Assembly (NCBI GenBank): GCA_006937955.1
Contig: SSNP01000003.1
Span: 2,514,236 to 2,578,235, forward strand
Length of the DNA stretch: 64,000 nucleotides
Origin: Pachypanchax playfairii
Taxonomy: Eukaryota; Chordata; Actinopteri; Cyprinodontiformes; Aplocheilidae
Reading direction: 5' to 3'
This document shows, piece by piece, positions 35,871-47,993 of this stretch (position 1 is the first letter of the stretch; every line of letters begins with the position of its first letter). Under the pieces are notes generated by a model. That model did not search any database and was not told where the DNA came from. It saw only the letters and a list, made by a program, of their open reading frames with translations. Position numbers and translations under genes: made by a program.

Positions 35871-37514
35871 CCACCGTCTTAATTCAGAGAGTCTACTGAG
35901 AAGGACATCTTGGAACGTTTACAAAAGCATCATATAAGTTTAGCAGCTGATAGTTTTTCTTATTAATTTTTCAAAAAGAAAACGTTCCTTTCAGCAGCTT
36001 CATCACTAAAGGGTTGAAAACGTGCATAAAGCGATGCTAATATCTTTATAAAACTTCCGAAACACAAACACACATGAGTTTAAACATGTCTGACTGTGTC
36101 AGTGCGTCCATTCAGCACTCATGATTCTGTCCATGTCTTCCTGTATGTAAAATGTAAATGGCAAGAGAAGCAGATAAATAATCTGAAACGAGTATGAGAT
36201 GTTGTGACGAGGGTAATTGAGAAGAAAAGTTGAACAACAGATTTGGAGCTTTCCGTGGTGCTGAATGAGTGTTTACATGGTGCAATCAGAAAACAAAAAT
36301 ATTCCTTTTTCAACAGAATGTTAATAAAATAACATTAAACTGAAAAGCAGTCAGAGAGAACTCACTTCCAACTATATGGTGATTTACACCAAAAATGAAT
36401 CTGTTTTTTTGTTACCGAGCACCTGGATTATTTATAGTGGAGTTACATGCAGATATGTTACAAACAGCTCTTTCTATCCCGACGATGATCTCCATCACCC
36501 CCAAAATCTACTCACTTCTTCCTTTGGCCTTTCTGACTTTTCCCAACTTTTCTTGAGTTATCAAGCTTACTCACAAACAAACAAACAAACAAACAAACAG
36601 ATCCTGGAGAAAACATGATCTCCATGGAAAGTTATTTTTTATAGTATAAATATCAACACAGATTCCAACCTCACACTTTGACTTTTGAACAAATTGTTCA
36701 TGTCTCCACCCACACGCAGGCTGTCCATCATCTCTGTCCTGTAAACTTAAACTGGACACAGAAACATGTCCTCACTGTGTCCTGCTAGTTTCACTTTATC
36801 TATAAAGACAGACACTCCTGCTCAGCCTAAAACATAAAGTTGTGTTTGTTGGTGCTGTCTGTTCATATATGCTAATTACCATTTTGCTAATGTGTCATTT
36901 AACAGTAGGGCAGAGGACCTACTGAGATGAACTATTTCTGTTTGGCACATCTCATGTTTTATGTGTCTCTGTTCTGCTCAAAATGATTCAGTAGAACTCA
37001 ACTATCATATACAGTATGTAGCAGTGCATTAAGCAATTCACTGTAAAGGACTCGCAAGGTTGGAGTAACTGCATCTACTGACATGTTTCATGCTCATATT
37101 AGTCAACATGGTGTGCCCAAATTACAACTCCAATTCCAAAAAAGTTTGGAAGCTGTGTAAAAGTAAATAAAAACAGAATGAAGTGATTTAATAAGATACA
37201 TGAATCTATACGTTATCCTAACAGAACATGCTGTTGAAACTGAATTTTTTTTTTTTATTTGATGACAGTAACACGTCTTAAATAAGTTGGAACTCTGTGA
37301 TGTTTCCCCATGGTGTAGCATCCCCTCATCTTCTAACATCTGTCTGTAAACATCTGGTAAGTGAGGAGACCAGCTGCTGGAGTTTTAGGAGAGAGATGTT
37401 GTTCCATTCTTATCTGATTCAATCATGACTTAATGATACACATACATTGCAGGCAGGTCAGTTTACTTTAAAAGTTTGCTAAGTCATTGACTTTTTAAAT
37501 AGAATGTTGTGATG
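35871..37514. other. Intergenic, no gene seen
   Basis: Short (CAAA)n run at about 36575-36599. No exon recognised. Confidence 0.4.
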
Positions 37515-37960
37515 TTAAAGAGGCCCTTCCATTAAAAACGTTTTTTCTGAGGTTTCTGTTGAATATTTTAGCTCCACAGGTGTTCTTACCTTCATAGTGG
37601 GTGTGAAAACAGGTCAACAACTTCTCTTTCAGTTTTTATCTCTCAAACTACGGCAGGTGGCGATAAAACCCGAGTTCGAACAGCCTGTATCTGTTTCGTC
37701 ACAACTCCTTTGTTCGTTAGTATTCATCAGCTCCCACATTTGAAACCACACCTAGCATGCTGTTGGTTAAAAGCTGTTAGCATAAGACGTAGCAAACTGG
37801 AAGAGACTACATGTGCTGTTGCCATGCGCAGTGGGGCAGGAAACAGTATACCTTGCTCTCACAGGCTAGTTTGTTAGCTAATCAGAGTCCAGCAAATTCA
37901 AATAATAAATATTAATGAGTTGCAGCCCGAAGCCTGACGGAACCAGCTGAATCTTGATAG
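37515..37960 (+). repeat. MITE-like family B copy, cut by family Q
   Basis: Begins TTAAAGAGGCC at 37515-37525 and follows the 41017-41550 copy (TTTTTTCTGAGGTTTCTGTT, GGTGGCGATAAAACCCGAGT) until GAATCTTGAT at about 37960. There it switches abruptly to family Q, so its right third is missing. Confidence 0.82.
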
Positions 37961-37961
37961 C

Positions 37962-38095
37962 CTGGCTCGGCCAGATCTATGTGTAGCCCCACCACTTGTC
38001 AAGTTGGGGACACACATACATCTGGAACTGCTCCATTTGAAACCGTCTATAAAAGGGAGGGACATCTGATATTTTAAGCTGATTGGAACTCCTCC
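37962..38095 (+). repeat. Dispersed family Q end fragment, copy 3
   Basis: AGCCTGGCTCGGCCAGATCT and GGGAGGGACATCTGATATTTT match the terminal part of family Q at 7.63-7.74 kb (same strand) and 23.88-23.99 kb (inverted). Confidence 0.7.
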
Positions 38096-38580
38096 ACCAC
38101 CTCCACTTCTACTCCCATGATGAAAATGGGTTTTGGCATGTTGCTGCTCTTCCTAAAATCCACAATCATCTCCTTTGTCTTGTTCACCTTCAAGATGAGA
38201 TGACTGTTTCCACCCCAGGACACAAAGCGGTCCACTAGTTCTCAGTCTCTTGTCCATGTCTGATCCAATCAAACAACTGCAGAGTCATCAGAGTAGTTTT
38301 GTAGATGGCAGGACTCTGACCTGTACTGAAAGTCTGAGGTGTACAGAGTGAAAAGGAATGGTGAGAGTACAGTCCTCTGTGGTGCTCCTGTGCTGCTGAT
38401 CACCTGGTTAGACATATAACTCTTCAGTCTCACAAACTGTGGTCTTTTTGTGAGGTAGTCCTTAATCCAGGTGATTGTGGAGGCATCCACCTGTGTCTTC
38501 TGGAGGTTTTTACGCAGTAAAAGAGGTTGAATTGTGTTAAATACACTGGAGAAATCAAAGAACATGTTATTGTTGTGTTT
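38096..38580 (-). pseudogene. LINE reverse transcriptase fragment
   Basis: The minus strand is open from 38565 to 38269 and reads MFFDFSSVFNTIQPLLLRKN at the start, then SSTGAPQRTVLSPFLFTLYT. These are the conserved A and B blocks of non-LTR reverse transcriptases of the type common in fish, where the second block normally reads GAPQGTVLSP. A degraded YSDDSAVV stands at the catalytic block, in place of FADDT/FSDDT. Further on, at lower coordinates, bases to about 38096 continue the post-catalytic region out of frame. Endonuclease and 3' parts are absent, so it is a truncated, dead copy. Confidence 0.85.
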
Positions 38581-39194
38581 GTTTCACGTGGTACATGCAG
38601 CCATGAGCAGTTTTAAGTCCTTTTTTCTCAGTGTGTCTAGATGAACTCCACACATTAAAGAGCCCACATTTTTAGTTTAAAGTTTAAATGCTCATCTATT
38701 AACTCTTTCCAAAAGCAAATAAATAAAACAAAAAGTATGGTTTTTTTTACTAAAGTACAAAATTTTAAACCCAAATCCAATCTCTTTCTTAGATTAATTG
38801 TGTGCCCTGACTGTGTTTCATGTCTTGTCTTGTTTTGTTTTGTTGATTTATTTGTTGTTTGTTTGTTTGTTTGTTCTTGCTCTCTCTCTGCAGTTAAGGT
38901 GATGATTAAACCAAAGCTCATCAACTGGATTTTCACACAGATTTTTCATGAAACAACTCTGTCCCATTAGTATTAGAATGTTTATTCCATAATAAGTATT
39001 CTTGCTGACTGGAGGTTTGTCTGTAGAGAAGGAGGCTCAGACTCCCTGTTTCCACCCCGACAGTAATGCCATAATCACCCCCTTCTTGCCCCCATGCCCT
39101 GCCACCCCTCCGCCCTCCTCCTGCCTTTGTTCCCATCACAACAAGCCCGGAGCAGATGGTGCTCTGCTTTGCTTTGCCCCTCGGTGACAGACAG
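38581..39194. other. Intergenic, upstream of lrrn1
   Basis: Contains GTTT-rich runs at 38838-38876; no exon recognised. Confidence 0.4.
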
Positions 39195-39617
39195 GCGCAC
39201 GCAGCCAATGGCCTGCTGGGGAATCAGCTGACTAGTCTGGACAGCGCCAGGTGTTTTTTCTTCTTCTTTTAATCATTTTTCTTCCACATTCGTAAAGAGA
39301 GGAGCAGGCGGCGGCAGTGCGGAGGAATATCAGCGTGACGAACCTGTCGGCGGTGGGTCGCAGCAGGTTGGAGATCTCTGCAGACCGCATCATGCGTCTC
39401 TCACAGGCGCTCTGGGACTGATGGGGACGCGGGAGACAACTAGCTGTAAACAACCTCTGTAGCCGAGCTCCGTTTGAAAGAGGAATATGTGTTGCTCCGC
39501 TGTTTTATGAATTTGTTCACTTGGCATTATAACATTTACGTTTTTTTGTGGTGTGGTTTTTGTGCGGACGCGTGCCTACACCTGGATGAAGGAGCTGTGG
39601 ATCGGAATACCAACAAG
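39195..39617 (+). promoter_or_regulatory. lrrn1: Probable lrrn1 promoter and non-coding first exon
   Basis: This stretch is the start of the most CG-dinucleotide-rich block in the window (roughly 39190-40250), against an AT-rich background. It has a CCAAT-type GCCAATGG at about 39203-39210. It ends in AACAAG followed by GTGAGAC, a strong splice donor at 39617/39618, with no recognisable coding sequence before it. LRRN1 genes are known to have a non-coding first exon and a single coding exon, and the next good plus-strand acceptor before the lrrn1 ATG is at 47839-47840. I infer the pairing; the transcription start is not fixed. Confidence 0.45.
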
Positions 39618-41016
39618 GTGAGACATCTCCAGAGCTGGGACGCGATAGTTTGGTCCTGTGTCAGCAAATTCCTGGATCTTAGGGGTTAAACTGTTCATAA
39701 TGGAAGAATCTGTTTCTATCTCCAGTCATTTACACAAAGGGCAGGTTTAGGAGTTGAGAGATTGAAGGTGCAGACGCCCTCAAGGACAGGATCGGTTTTA
39801 CTTAAAATCACACTAGATGCGGGCTGATTTAACCCGTTTGCCCTTACAGAATATCAAATAACACGCAGAAAACATTTGCAATGCTCCAGATATGCTACAG
39901 AAAACAAACTTTGATGTGTGTTGCGGCAGGCGCGTCGCCGTGCCAGCGGGAGCTGCGCGCTGTGCGGGTGCGTGCTGTGCGGGTGGAGGGATGTGATTTG
40001 CATATTAATGTTAAAGTGTGCCGGCAGATGTCTCGATTCCTCTGTTCTAAGCAAAAAGTATTCTTTGGATAAAGACATAGGAGATGCGCTTGCGAGAATG
40101 GAGTTGCATTGGCGTGGGGGTTAGGGTGTGTGTGTGTGGGGGGGGGTCTATTGTGGCCCCTAAACGCTGCTTCTGTCGCTGCAGCTGTTGCGCTTTTATT
40201 TGGGGGCTTGCAGCTGACCTGTCATCACGGAGTGGGACGTGATGCAGAGACGAATGTTCCAGTTGGAATGGTGATGAAGTCCAGAGGCTTTAAAACCGTC
40301 TGAGCTCACACTGTGTTTAACGATCTTCTTGAGACTAAATATCTCAGATTGTTTACTTCTTTAAAGCTTTGCTCAATCATCAGATTCTGACTCACTCAAC
40401 ATATTTCTGAAGAACAGAATCAGTTCAAGCTGATTGAAGTTGACAGGCAGGTCACCTGATTGATTTTCCTCCCTGTGGACAATCAGCCTCAAACCAGATC
40501 TTTCACACAGTCACTGAAGTGTTTTCATTTCATTTCTGACAGTCTTTTTATCTCAAGGTTTTAGCACTGTGTGTGTGTGGGAGGGAGGGGTTGCTGGGTA
40601 ACAGCAGAGCTTATAGAAGGGGGTTCAAGGTTTCATCCCCTCCACCAACCCCCATCATTAACACTTATATCCCAAGGGTAGAAAGCAGGTTAAAAAGGGT
40701 GGGGGTGGGTGAGTGGGGGTGTTGGGTCATGGAGCAGAAGCCTCCTCTAAAGAGGACTAAGCTGTTAACTCTTTATCTTATGTTAGTTTGGGACGTCACT
40801 GTGTTTTTGCAGTGGATAGCAAGACTCAGTAACAGCTGGTATGTTTCAATCAGAAATGTATCAGCTGTGAAGGATCATATCAGGGATGTTGGCATGCAGA
40901 TGCAAACGGGGCTTCAGGGGCTGAACAGGAAGAGCGATCACATCCAGCTACATGGCAACACTTCCTAAATGGATGTGTGAATTAAGTAACAATAGAGCTT
41001 CATTTCAGACATCAAA

Positions 41017-41550
41017 AAGGTTAAATAAATGTTTTTTCTGAGGTTTTTGTTGAATATTTTAGCTCCATAGCGGGTGTGAAAACAGGTCAACAACTTCTCT
41101 TTCAGTTTTAATCAGTTTTTATCTCTTAAACTACGCAGGTGGCGATAAAACCCGAGTTCGAACAGCCAGTACGTGTTTCATCACATTTGTTCGTTAGTAT
41201 TCATCAGCTCCCACAGTTGAAACCATGCCTTGCATGCTGCTGGCTAAAAGCTGTTAGCATAAACATGTATCAACAAGAAAGATACTCAGTGCGCTGTTGC
41301 CATGCGCAGCAGGGATGGAAACAGTATACCTTGCTCTCATAGGCTAGATTGTTAGCCAATCTGAGTCCAGCAAATTTGCATAATGAATATTAATGAGTTG
41401 CAGCCTGAAGCCAGACAAATCTTAGAGATTGAAAGTTCTGTTAATCAGTGTCTCCTAACGTTTTTTTAGATATAAAATGTTTCATATTGCAGGTTAATAC
41501 TTAAGAAATAACCACAAAGTCCTGAAATTTGTGTCAAATGGCCTCTTTAA
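41017..41550 (+). repeat. MITE-like family B, near full-length copy
   Basis: The right end is GGCCTCTTTAA at 41540-41550. The left inverted end has decayed to TTAAATAAATG. The interior matches the 20509-21025 copy inverted. Confidence 0.82.
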
Positions 41551-42015
41551 TAACTTCAGTAATTCAGGTCTCAGCAGGAAGTGGTGTTCTGGTGATTTAT
41601 GCTGCCCTGATGAAAAATGCCTCCAAAGTACAAATTGACAGCTTATTTCATAATGAGATGTTATCAGAAGTTTATACAGTGTTCTTGTTTATGACGAGTG
41701 TGTCCTCTTAATTATTTAAACATATTTTTATGATACTTCCCTGATATTTTCTATCTAAAAGCCCTCTGGGTCCTGATCAGCAATTGTTGGGTCCTTCTCC
41801 TCTGGGTGTGTCCAGACATTTGCCTGTTGCTCTGGCAATCTAAAGAAAGTAAAAATACCATCATATTTTGTGTTTCTGTCCTGGGAGAATTTATTTAATA
41901 GGTAAAATGTATTTATGGAAAAATATAGAAACAAAAATAAATTATAAATCTGTTTATTGAAGTCAAGACTGTAGAACAACCCATGTGCAGAAGGAACTGG
42001 TAGCATATTGAGACG
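41551..42015 (-). repeat. Dispersed family P, inverted copy
   Basis: Reverse complement of 23005-23490, beginning exactly at the right terminus of the family B copy. Confidence 0.82.
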
Positions 42016-42999
42016 CGGATATTTACGATGTTGTAATTCCACCTTTAACCACTGTGTGGGAAAAGTAGAAAAGTTATTTAGTTCTGCTTAAAGATGCGTT
42101 CAAATCTCTTTGCTGTCATTTCACAATGACATAATGTTTAAATCTACATGCTTGTTTTTGCTGAAAAAGATTCCTTTGATAAAAACATTAAAAAAGCAAC
42201 ATGTTCAAGAAGAGATGATCATTTCTACCTTGTAAATGAGCAGGAGGGTTGTTTTGTGTTTACACTTGCATCGTAGAGAGTTAAAGAGTTTTTCTATTTT
42301 TAGAACTTTTTACTGCATCTGAGCTGTCTCTGCTTACCTTTACCTGGTTCAAATGTAATTCAGGTACATTTATTAAGATGAACTTATATCGAGTTATGTT
42401 GCACTGTGCAGACTAAATGTATTATAGACACTTTTGGCACCGTTTTTTTTTATCATGTTGTTCCTCTGGCTAAAATTTGTTGTACCAATAGAGTGAAGTT
42501 GTTTTTTATCGTACTGATTTAGTGTGTCGGCTTGTTGGAGAATCAGATAGTTTGCTGAAGTCTAAACTTCTCTGGCTGAAGGTGAAACTATTTTCAGAGG
42601 TTAAGCATCACATTTCTGTCTAAAATGTTGCATATGAAAGCCTGTGCTCACATGTAGCTGCAGCTGTTTATCTTCTAAAATCATGTGGATTGCCTGTAAA
42701 TATATCCTCAGATGAATTCAATTAGCATTTTGTGAAAACTATTGACATTAATAAAGAGAGACGTTCAGTGACTTTATGAATTATGCGTCATTCAGCCGCT
42801 CTCTTTGACCTTATTTTCATATTTGTTTATTTATCAGAAATTCCAGGAGTTTTAATATCTGAATGTTGTGTAATCGTCTCTGTCCACCCTCATGCATGAG
42901 ACAGAGACATCTCATGGAAGTGTAGAAACAAACCTGGTGAATATAACAAGCATCTTAGTTTTCGACTGCAGAAAACAGGAATCAGGGCTGCGTGGTGGT

Positions 43000-43320
43000 G
43001 CAGTGGGTAGCACTGCTGCCTTTCAGTGAGAAGGTCCTGGGTTTGAAACCAAGCTGGGACCTTAATATGTGGAGTTTGTATGTTCTCCATGTGTATGTCT
43101 GGGTTTACTCCAGGGAGTCCAGCTTCCTCCCACAGACCAACAACATACATGAGATTAATTGGAAACTCTAAACTGTTCCTGTGTGTGACTGGTTGTTTGT
43201 CTTTAGATGGACTGGTAACCTGTCCAGGTGTGACCCCGCCTCTCATCCAATAACAGCTGGAGACAGACACCAGCTCTTCATGACCATGAACAGGAATAAG
43301 CAGGTGTAGATAATGACGGA
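43000..43320 (-). repeat. Inverted copy of the 14.5-kb teleost repeat
   Basis: Reads GGCTGCGTGGTGGTGCAGTG, then GGTCCTGGGTTTGAAACC, then CCTGTCCAGGTGTGACCCC and GAACAGGAATAAGCAGG, the reverse order of the 14457-14765 copy and better preserved at its end. Confidence 0.82.
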
Positions 43321-46300
43321 GTGCCAGGCCTCGGTGCATTCAGGCTCTGGCTCAGTTCTAACTTATCTGATCTGGTTGTCACTCTTTTTTTTTACTTAGC
43401 TACCATATGAACATTTTTATCTTTATTTTGATGCTGCTTGTATAAATAAACAGTCTCTGGGCATCAGCTTATAGAACGTGCAGTCATTTTCCATGGGTGT
43501 CAGTTTGATCCCATCTTCGATAATTAAAATGCTCAGCCAGGTAATTTAATTTGGCATCATGGAAAAGGTCTTTTAAACCACAGAAGGAGCAAAGCTAAAA
43601 CTGACAGTGTGCTGCAAACCTCAGCTTTTAAAAACAAATAAATGCAAGTTAGACATTTCAAGAGCTGGTGGATGAATTTTATTATTGATAGATTATTGAT
43701 CTTTTTCTGTAACATACTAAGAAGTAAAGCCAAGTATTGTTTGTGATGACAGTAATTTTCTCACTTTGGTTTAAAAATGTTTAATGAAAAACACAACTTA
43801 AACATGTTTTACTGGAACAGATGTCACATTTTCTGAGTCTGGTTAATTTAACTATAGACATAAAGTTAGTGAAGTTATGTTCTATAAACATGAAGCACAT
43901 ATTAAATCCTATAGCTCACTGAGTTGTGACTGTTGGTCATGAGTTGTAGATACAAAATTGCAAGAAAAGACACAAATTTTATTTGGAGTGAGACTGAAAT
44001 TCAAACAGCTTTGTTTATGCGCAATCTGTGAGCAAAATGTGAAACGTGTGCAAATGTTCTTGTTGCAGTTTAGTCATAAAAGATCTTCATTATCTCTGAA
44101 TGGGTTTGTAATTTATTCTCATTTAATTTGATTTTCTCGGATGTTAGATTATTTTTTTTTGTCCCAATTAGTAACAAATTAATTTCTTAGCTTTTCAACT
44201 GCTTCCAGAGTTCTCTCACATTTCTTGCTATTTTTACTTTGTGAAGCGTTCCAGTGGAATCCCAGAGACCTGGGACTGGTCTGAGTCACAGAACTTGTCT
44301 TAAGTTTTAAAACATCTTTAATATTCCAGCAACACGATAGTGACACTCTGCACCTCATGTAAGGAAACTGAGAACCCCACAAACTTCTTTGGAAACTCCC
44401 TGGTGAATGTTGTTCATTCGAACATTAACAGATGGATTCACCTTGGAATTAGAAGTTGCCTCATAATATATTTATAAAGGAATTTTCTTCAAACATTATA
44501 AAAATTAACCTGTAATTTCACTATTTTTACAATTTTTTTGTAGAGATCAACAATCTATTTTCGATGATTTATAGTACAACAGCATGTAAACAACTATTTC
44601 ACTCTGCAGTTTTCAAAACTTTTTGAAATATATAATCAAATTGTTGAGTATATTAAGTTACAAAAAACAAGAACATGAGCAGTAATTTCTACCTGATGCA
44701 TCACGTACCGATTCATTGGTTTTAATTAAAGTGACGTGTTTCTGTTCTCCGGGTCTGAATTCTTTAGCATCAGCTAATCTTCTCTTCAGAATCTCCATCT
44801 GCCAGTCCTAACTGGAACAACAATGGGCACAGTATGCAGCGCTTCAGCTTAAAAATAAGTATCCTTGATTTAGCCTGACTTTAGTTTCGCCCTGCCTCGA
44901 AGGGAATCCTTGGTATAGGAGGAGCAGAGTGCAGGTTCTGTCTCCCTCACGCTGTTGCCAGGCAGTTCAGATGTATTGCTCAGCTCTCTTGTTTCAAAGC
45001 CTCTTAGCTGGTATCTTCTTAAGGTGGTGTTGGGCATTAAGACGTGAATTCTGTGGGTTCTACACTGGACCGGGTGCCTTGTAAACAGAGATAATTGAGT
45101 TAAGGATGTCTTAAAGTGTTGGCACAATACTGCATGTACTCAGAGTTGTTAAACACCTGCTGGTGAACTGATCTTAGAATGAGCAATGTTGTTGCAGAAA
45201 TAACATATTCACTGTGTGAGAACACTCACTGTCGTGAGATGTAACAAAATATCAAATCAAAAGATACTGGACAAACTTTTCCTTGTGTTTTTTTTTTCTT
45301 CTTAACACAAAGAGTAGTTAAATTCTATTTACTGATTTAAAATATCATTGGTCTCTCAGTCACTTCCTTTACCTGCTTATTCCTGTTCAGGGTCACAGGG
45401 GGCTGGTGCCTAAATAACTGGTGATTTAAAACGTGTAATTTTAAATGACAAAAGGACGTCAATGACAAAATGAATGTACAAGTAATGGTTCAATGCTAGA
45501 TTGTGATTCGAAAGAACAAATAAAAACACCCAATATAATATATCCGCTTATTAACAGACCATTTAAGTGTGAGGAAGCTAAAATGAAAATGTTATTACTA
45601 TGGAGTTATAAGTTGAAGCATTAACATCAGATACTGGCCACATGTTGTATTACTGTATGACCCCGCCCCTTACCCAGTGACAGCTGCAGATTCACACCAG
45701 CTCCCTGCGACTCTGAACAGGAAGAAGCAGGTAAAGGTAAATAACTGGCAGACATGTTGAATTTTTAAGGTTAGTATATTGTTTATTAGGCCAAAATGGA
45801 GTCTGTCTGGTTCACGTTTCTGTTGCCTTTTTCGTTACATTTAACTAGAAGTCAGAGAGAAAAAAAATCCCCTGAAATTGTTTGTCCACACAGATTGTGA
45901 ATCGGGCATGTTTGAACTTTTTTTTTCAAAGAATAGAGCCCTGCATTTTTCAGCACCACCAGAGGATCAAAACAACAACAACATATAGTTAAAGAGGAAC
46001 TCACCCCTCCCTTTAAATCAGCTTCCTGCCTCCCAACTGCTGTTTTAAAAAATGCTGAAGAGGCGTCACTTAGGACCCTGTAGAAGAAGTGGTCTTGGTC
46101 TGGGATTGACGTGTAGCACTTCTCCGTGTTTAGATTAGCTCCAGTATGACTCTGCCGTGTTGTAGACCGGTAACCCGACCATGATGAGAATATAACATCT
46201 ATAAATCACATCCACACAATTACAACCACTGCAGGGAAGTCTCTGCCCCGATTGAATTAATCTTTTACTGATGATATTTATTCTCTTTGTTGTAGTTTTC

Positions 46301-46344
46301 AGCCAGTTGCTCTAAATCCCTGTGTGCAGCTCTTTGGTGAGAAT

Positions 46345-46520
46345 GGTAAATGGCGTGTACTTGTATAGCGCTTTACTCAGGTCCTACAATCCCCAAAGCG
46401 CTTCACACTACAGTTTTTGTCATTCACCCAATTACACACACCCACACATTTAGTGATGATTAACTACACACATGTTTGTAGCCACAGCTGTCCTGGGACA
46501 CACACTGACAGTCGTACTCC
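46345..46520 (+). repeat. Teleost repeat with GTACTTGTATAGCGCTTT block
   Basis: GGTAAATGGCGTGTACTTGT, AGCGCTTTACTCAGGTCC and CATTCACCCAATTACACAC are typical of a fish-wide repeat. A shorter relative begins at 57857. Confidence 0.65.
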
Positions 46521-47840
46521 ATGATCTGTCAGATTAGTAAAAAAAAAGTTGCAAAGAAAGCTGCAGATTTCCCAGCATTCAGTGCACACACTCTTTCTGA
46601 AATGTTGAAAATTAAACTAAATTGAATAAGGTTTTATTTTCATTTACAGGTAAAGTATAATTTATGTAATGAAATATTTTTAAACAAGTCTCAGCTGGTT
46701 CCTTCCAACAAATCTGGATCCTTTATTTCTGTCAGCACAGTCACCTCAAGACAACAAGTAGATGATTCTGATTCCTCTGTATTAATACATTTACAGCAGT
46801 TGACTATGTAGCACTTTTTAGGTAAATTAATATTGTCTTTTAAACCATAGAGTTGATGTTGGATGCCTGTAATAGTTTAATTAAGATTTCTCGTTGTATC
46901 TTAGTCGTCTCATCAAATAACATCTGCAGTCATGACCTTTCTTAAAATTTAAAAGAACACATCTGAAACTTTTGCGTCTGTACCCATTTATCCAGAAGAG
47001 GGAAAAAACAGTCTGCTGAAAACTTTCTTTTCATGTTTGCCCTAAATTCAGAACACTGGAGAAGTTGCATTAAAAATTAAGTTGTTCAACTTTTTGTTGC
47101 TTTCTTTGAGGCATGGTGCGTATTGGTATCTCATAATGTTTAATGATGTTCTGAAAAGCTAATGATGGAGTCCTTATGGGCCTGGTGGATACATGAAAGC
47201 CCTCAGTGGAATTTGATCTCTTTCCAAGTAGTTCAGAACAGTGCTGTGTATGTTGTAATATGCTGAACTTGCATTTTCTCTGAACTGTTGATGATGCACA
47301 TGCCTCACAGTCTCTGCAGGATGATGTTGTTTGTCAATCTGCCTCCGTTTTGAAGTTACTACATTTATGAGAAACATCAAATATTGTGTCAAAATTCAAT
47401 AAAGTGCAACAAGTCAAAATATTGTTGAGGTTTCTGTTTGATGCTGTCATGTACTTTAAACAACATGCTACAGTTTGCAGTCTAATATGCAACAAAGAGA
47501 AGGTCCATGTGTGCAGTAAAGGTTTATCATCCACCATAACATGCAGGATTCTGTTTGAAATATAAAATACTGTCTTCACATTTAATCAACTTTACTTATT
47601 ATATGACTTTTAAAAGTCAGAGGATGACTTAAGTCTTTAAAGTGAATGTTTTGGGTGTCTTCATAAACTCAAGCTTTATTATGTTGTATTTTATTGTGTT
47701 TATCCTGATATTAAAATTGCTCTTGAATAAAGTTTTTCTGGGTTTCAAGAGGTTGTTTTAATTTTTTTTAGACTTTGTTTTTCACTTAACTGTTCTCTCC
47801 AATTTTATGTCAATTCTGTTTTTGTTTCTCTCTTTTACAG

Positions 47841-47993
47841 ATAATCCCAAAACACAAGGAACCTTTGATCTACTATTTGACTACTGAGCATTTAACTTCA
47901 TGAACTGAGTGGCGTACCAGGAGGAAAGTCTGGTTGATGACTTTATGCACTGTTTTTCAAAGTCATCTAACCATCTTTTGATCCCTTCTCAGC
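47841..47993 (+). promoter_or_regulatory. lrrn1: lrrn1 5' UTR part of exon 2, with three upstream ATGs
   Basis: Follows the acceptor at 47839-47840. ATG at 47900 opens a two-codon frame (ATG AAC TGA). ATG at 47937 opens a 14-codon frame ending TGA at 47979-47981. ATG at 47945 opens an 18-codon frame whose TAG at 47999-48001 overlaps the main start. The main ATG has A at -3 and G at +4, a strong context, so leaky scanning or reinitiation is plausible. Confidence 0.6.

Larger units (their letters stand above)
39618..47840 (+). other. lrrn1: Inferred lrrn1 intron 1, repeat-bearing
   Basis: Runs from the donor at 39618 to the acceptor CTCTTTTACAG ending at 47840. Inside are a family B copy (41017-41550), a family P copy inverted (41551-42015), an inverted teleost repeat (43000-43320), scraps of the same at 45365-45420 and 45655-45740, and a repeat beginning GGTAAATGGCGTGTACTTG at 46346. 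The rest has no recognised exon. Confidence 0.45.
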
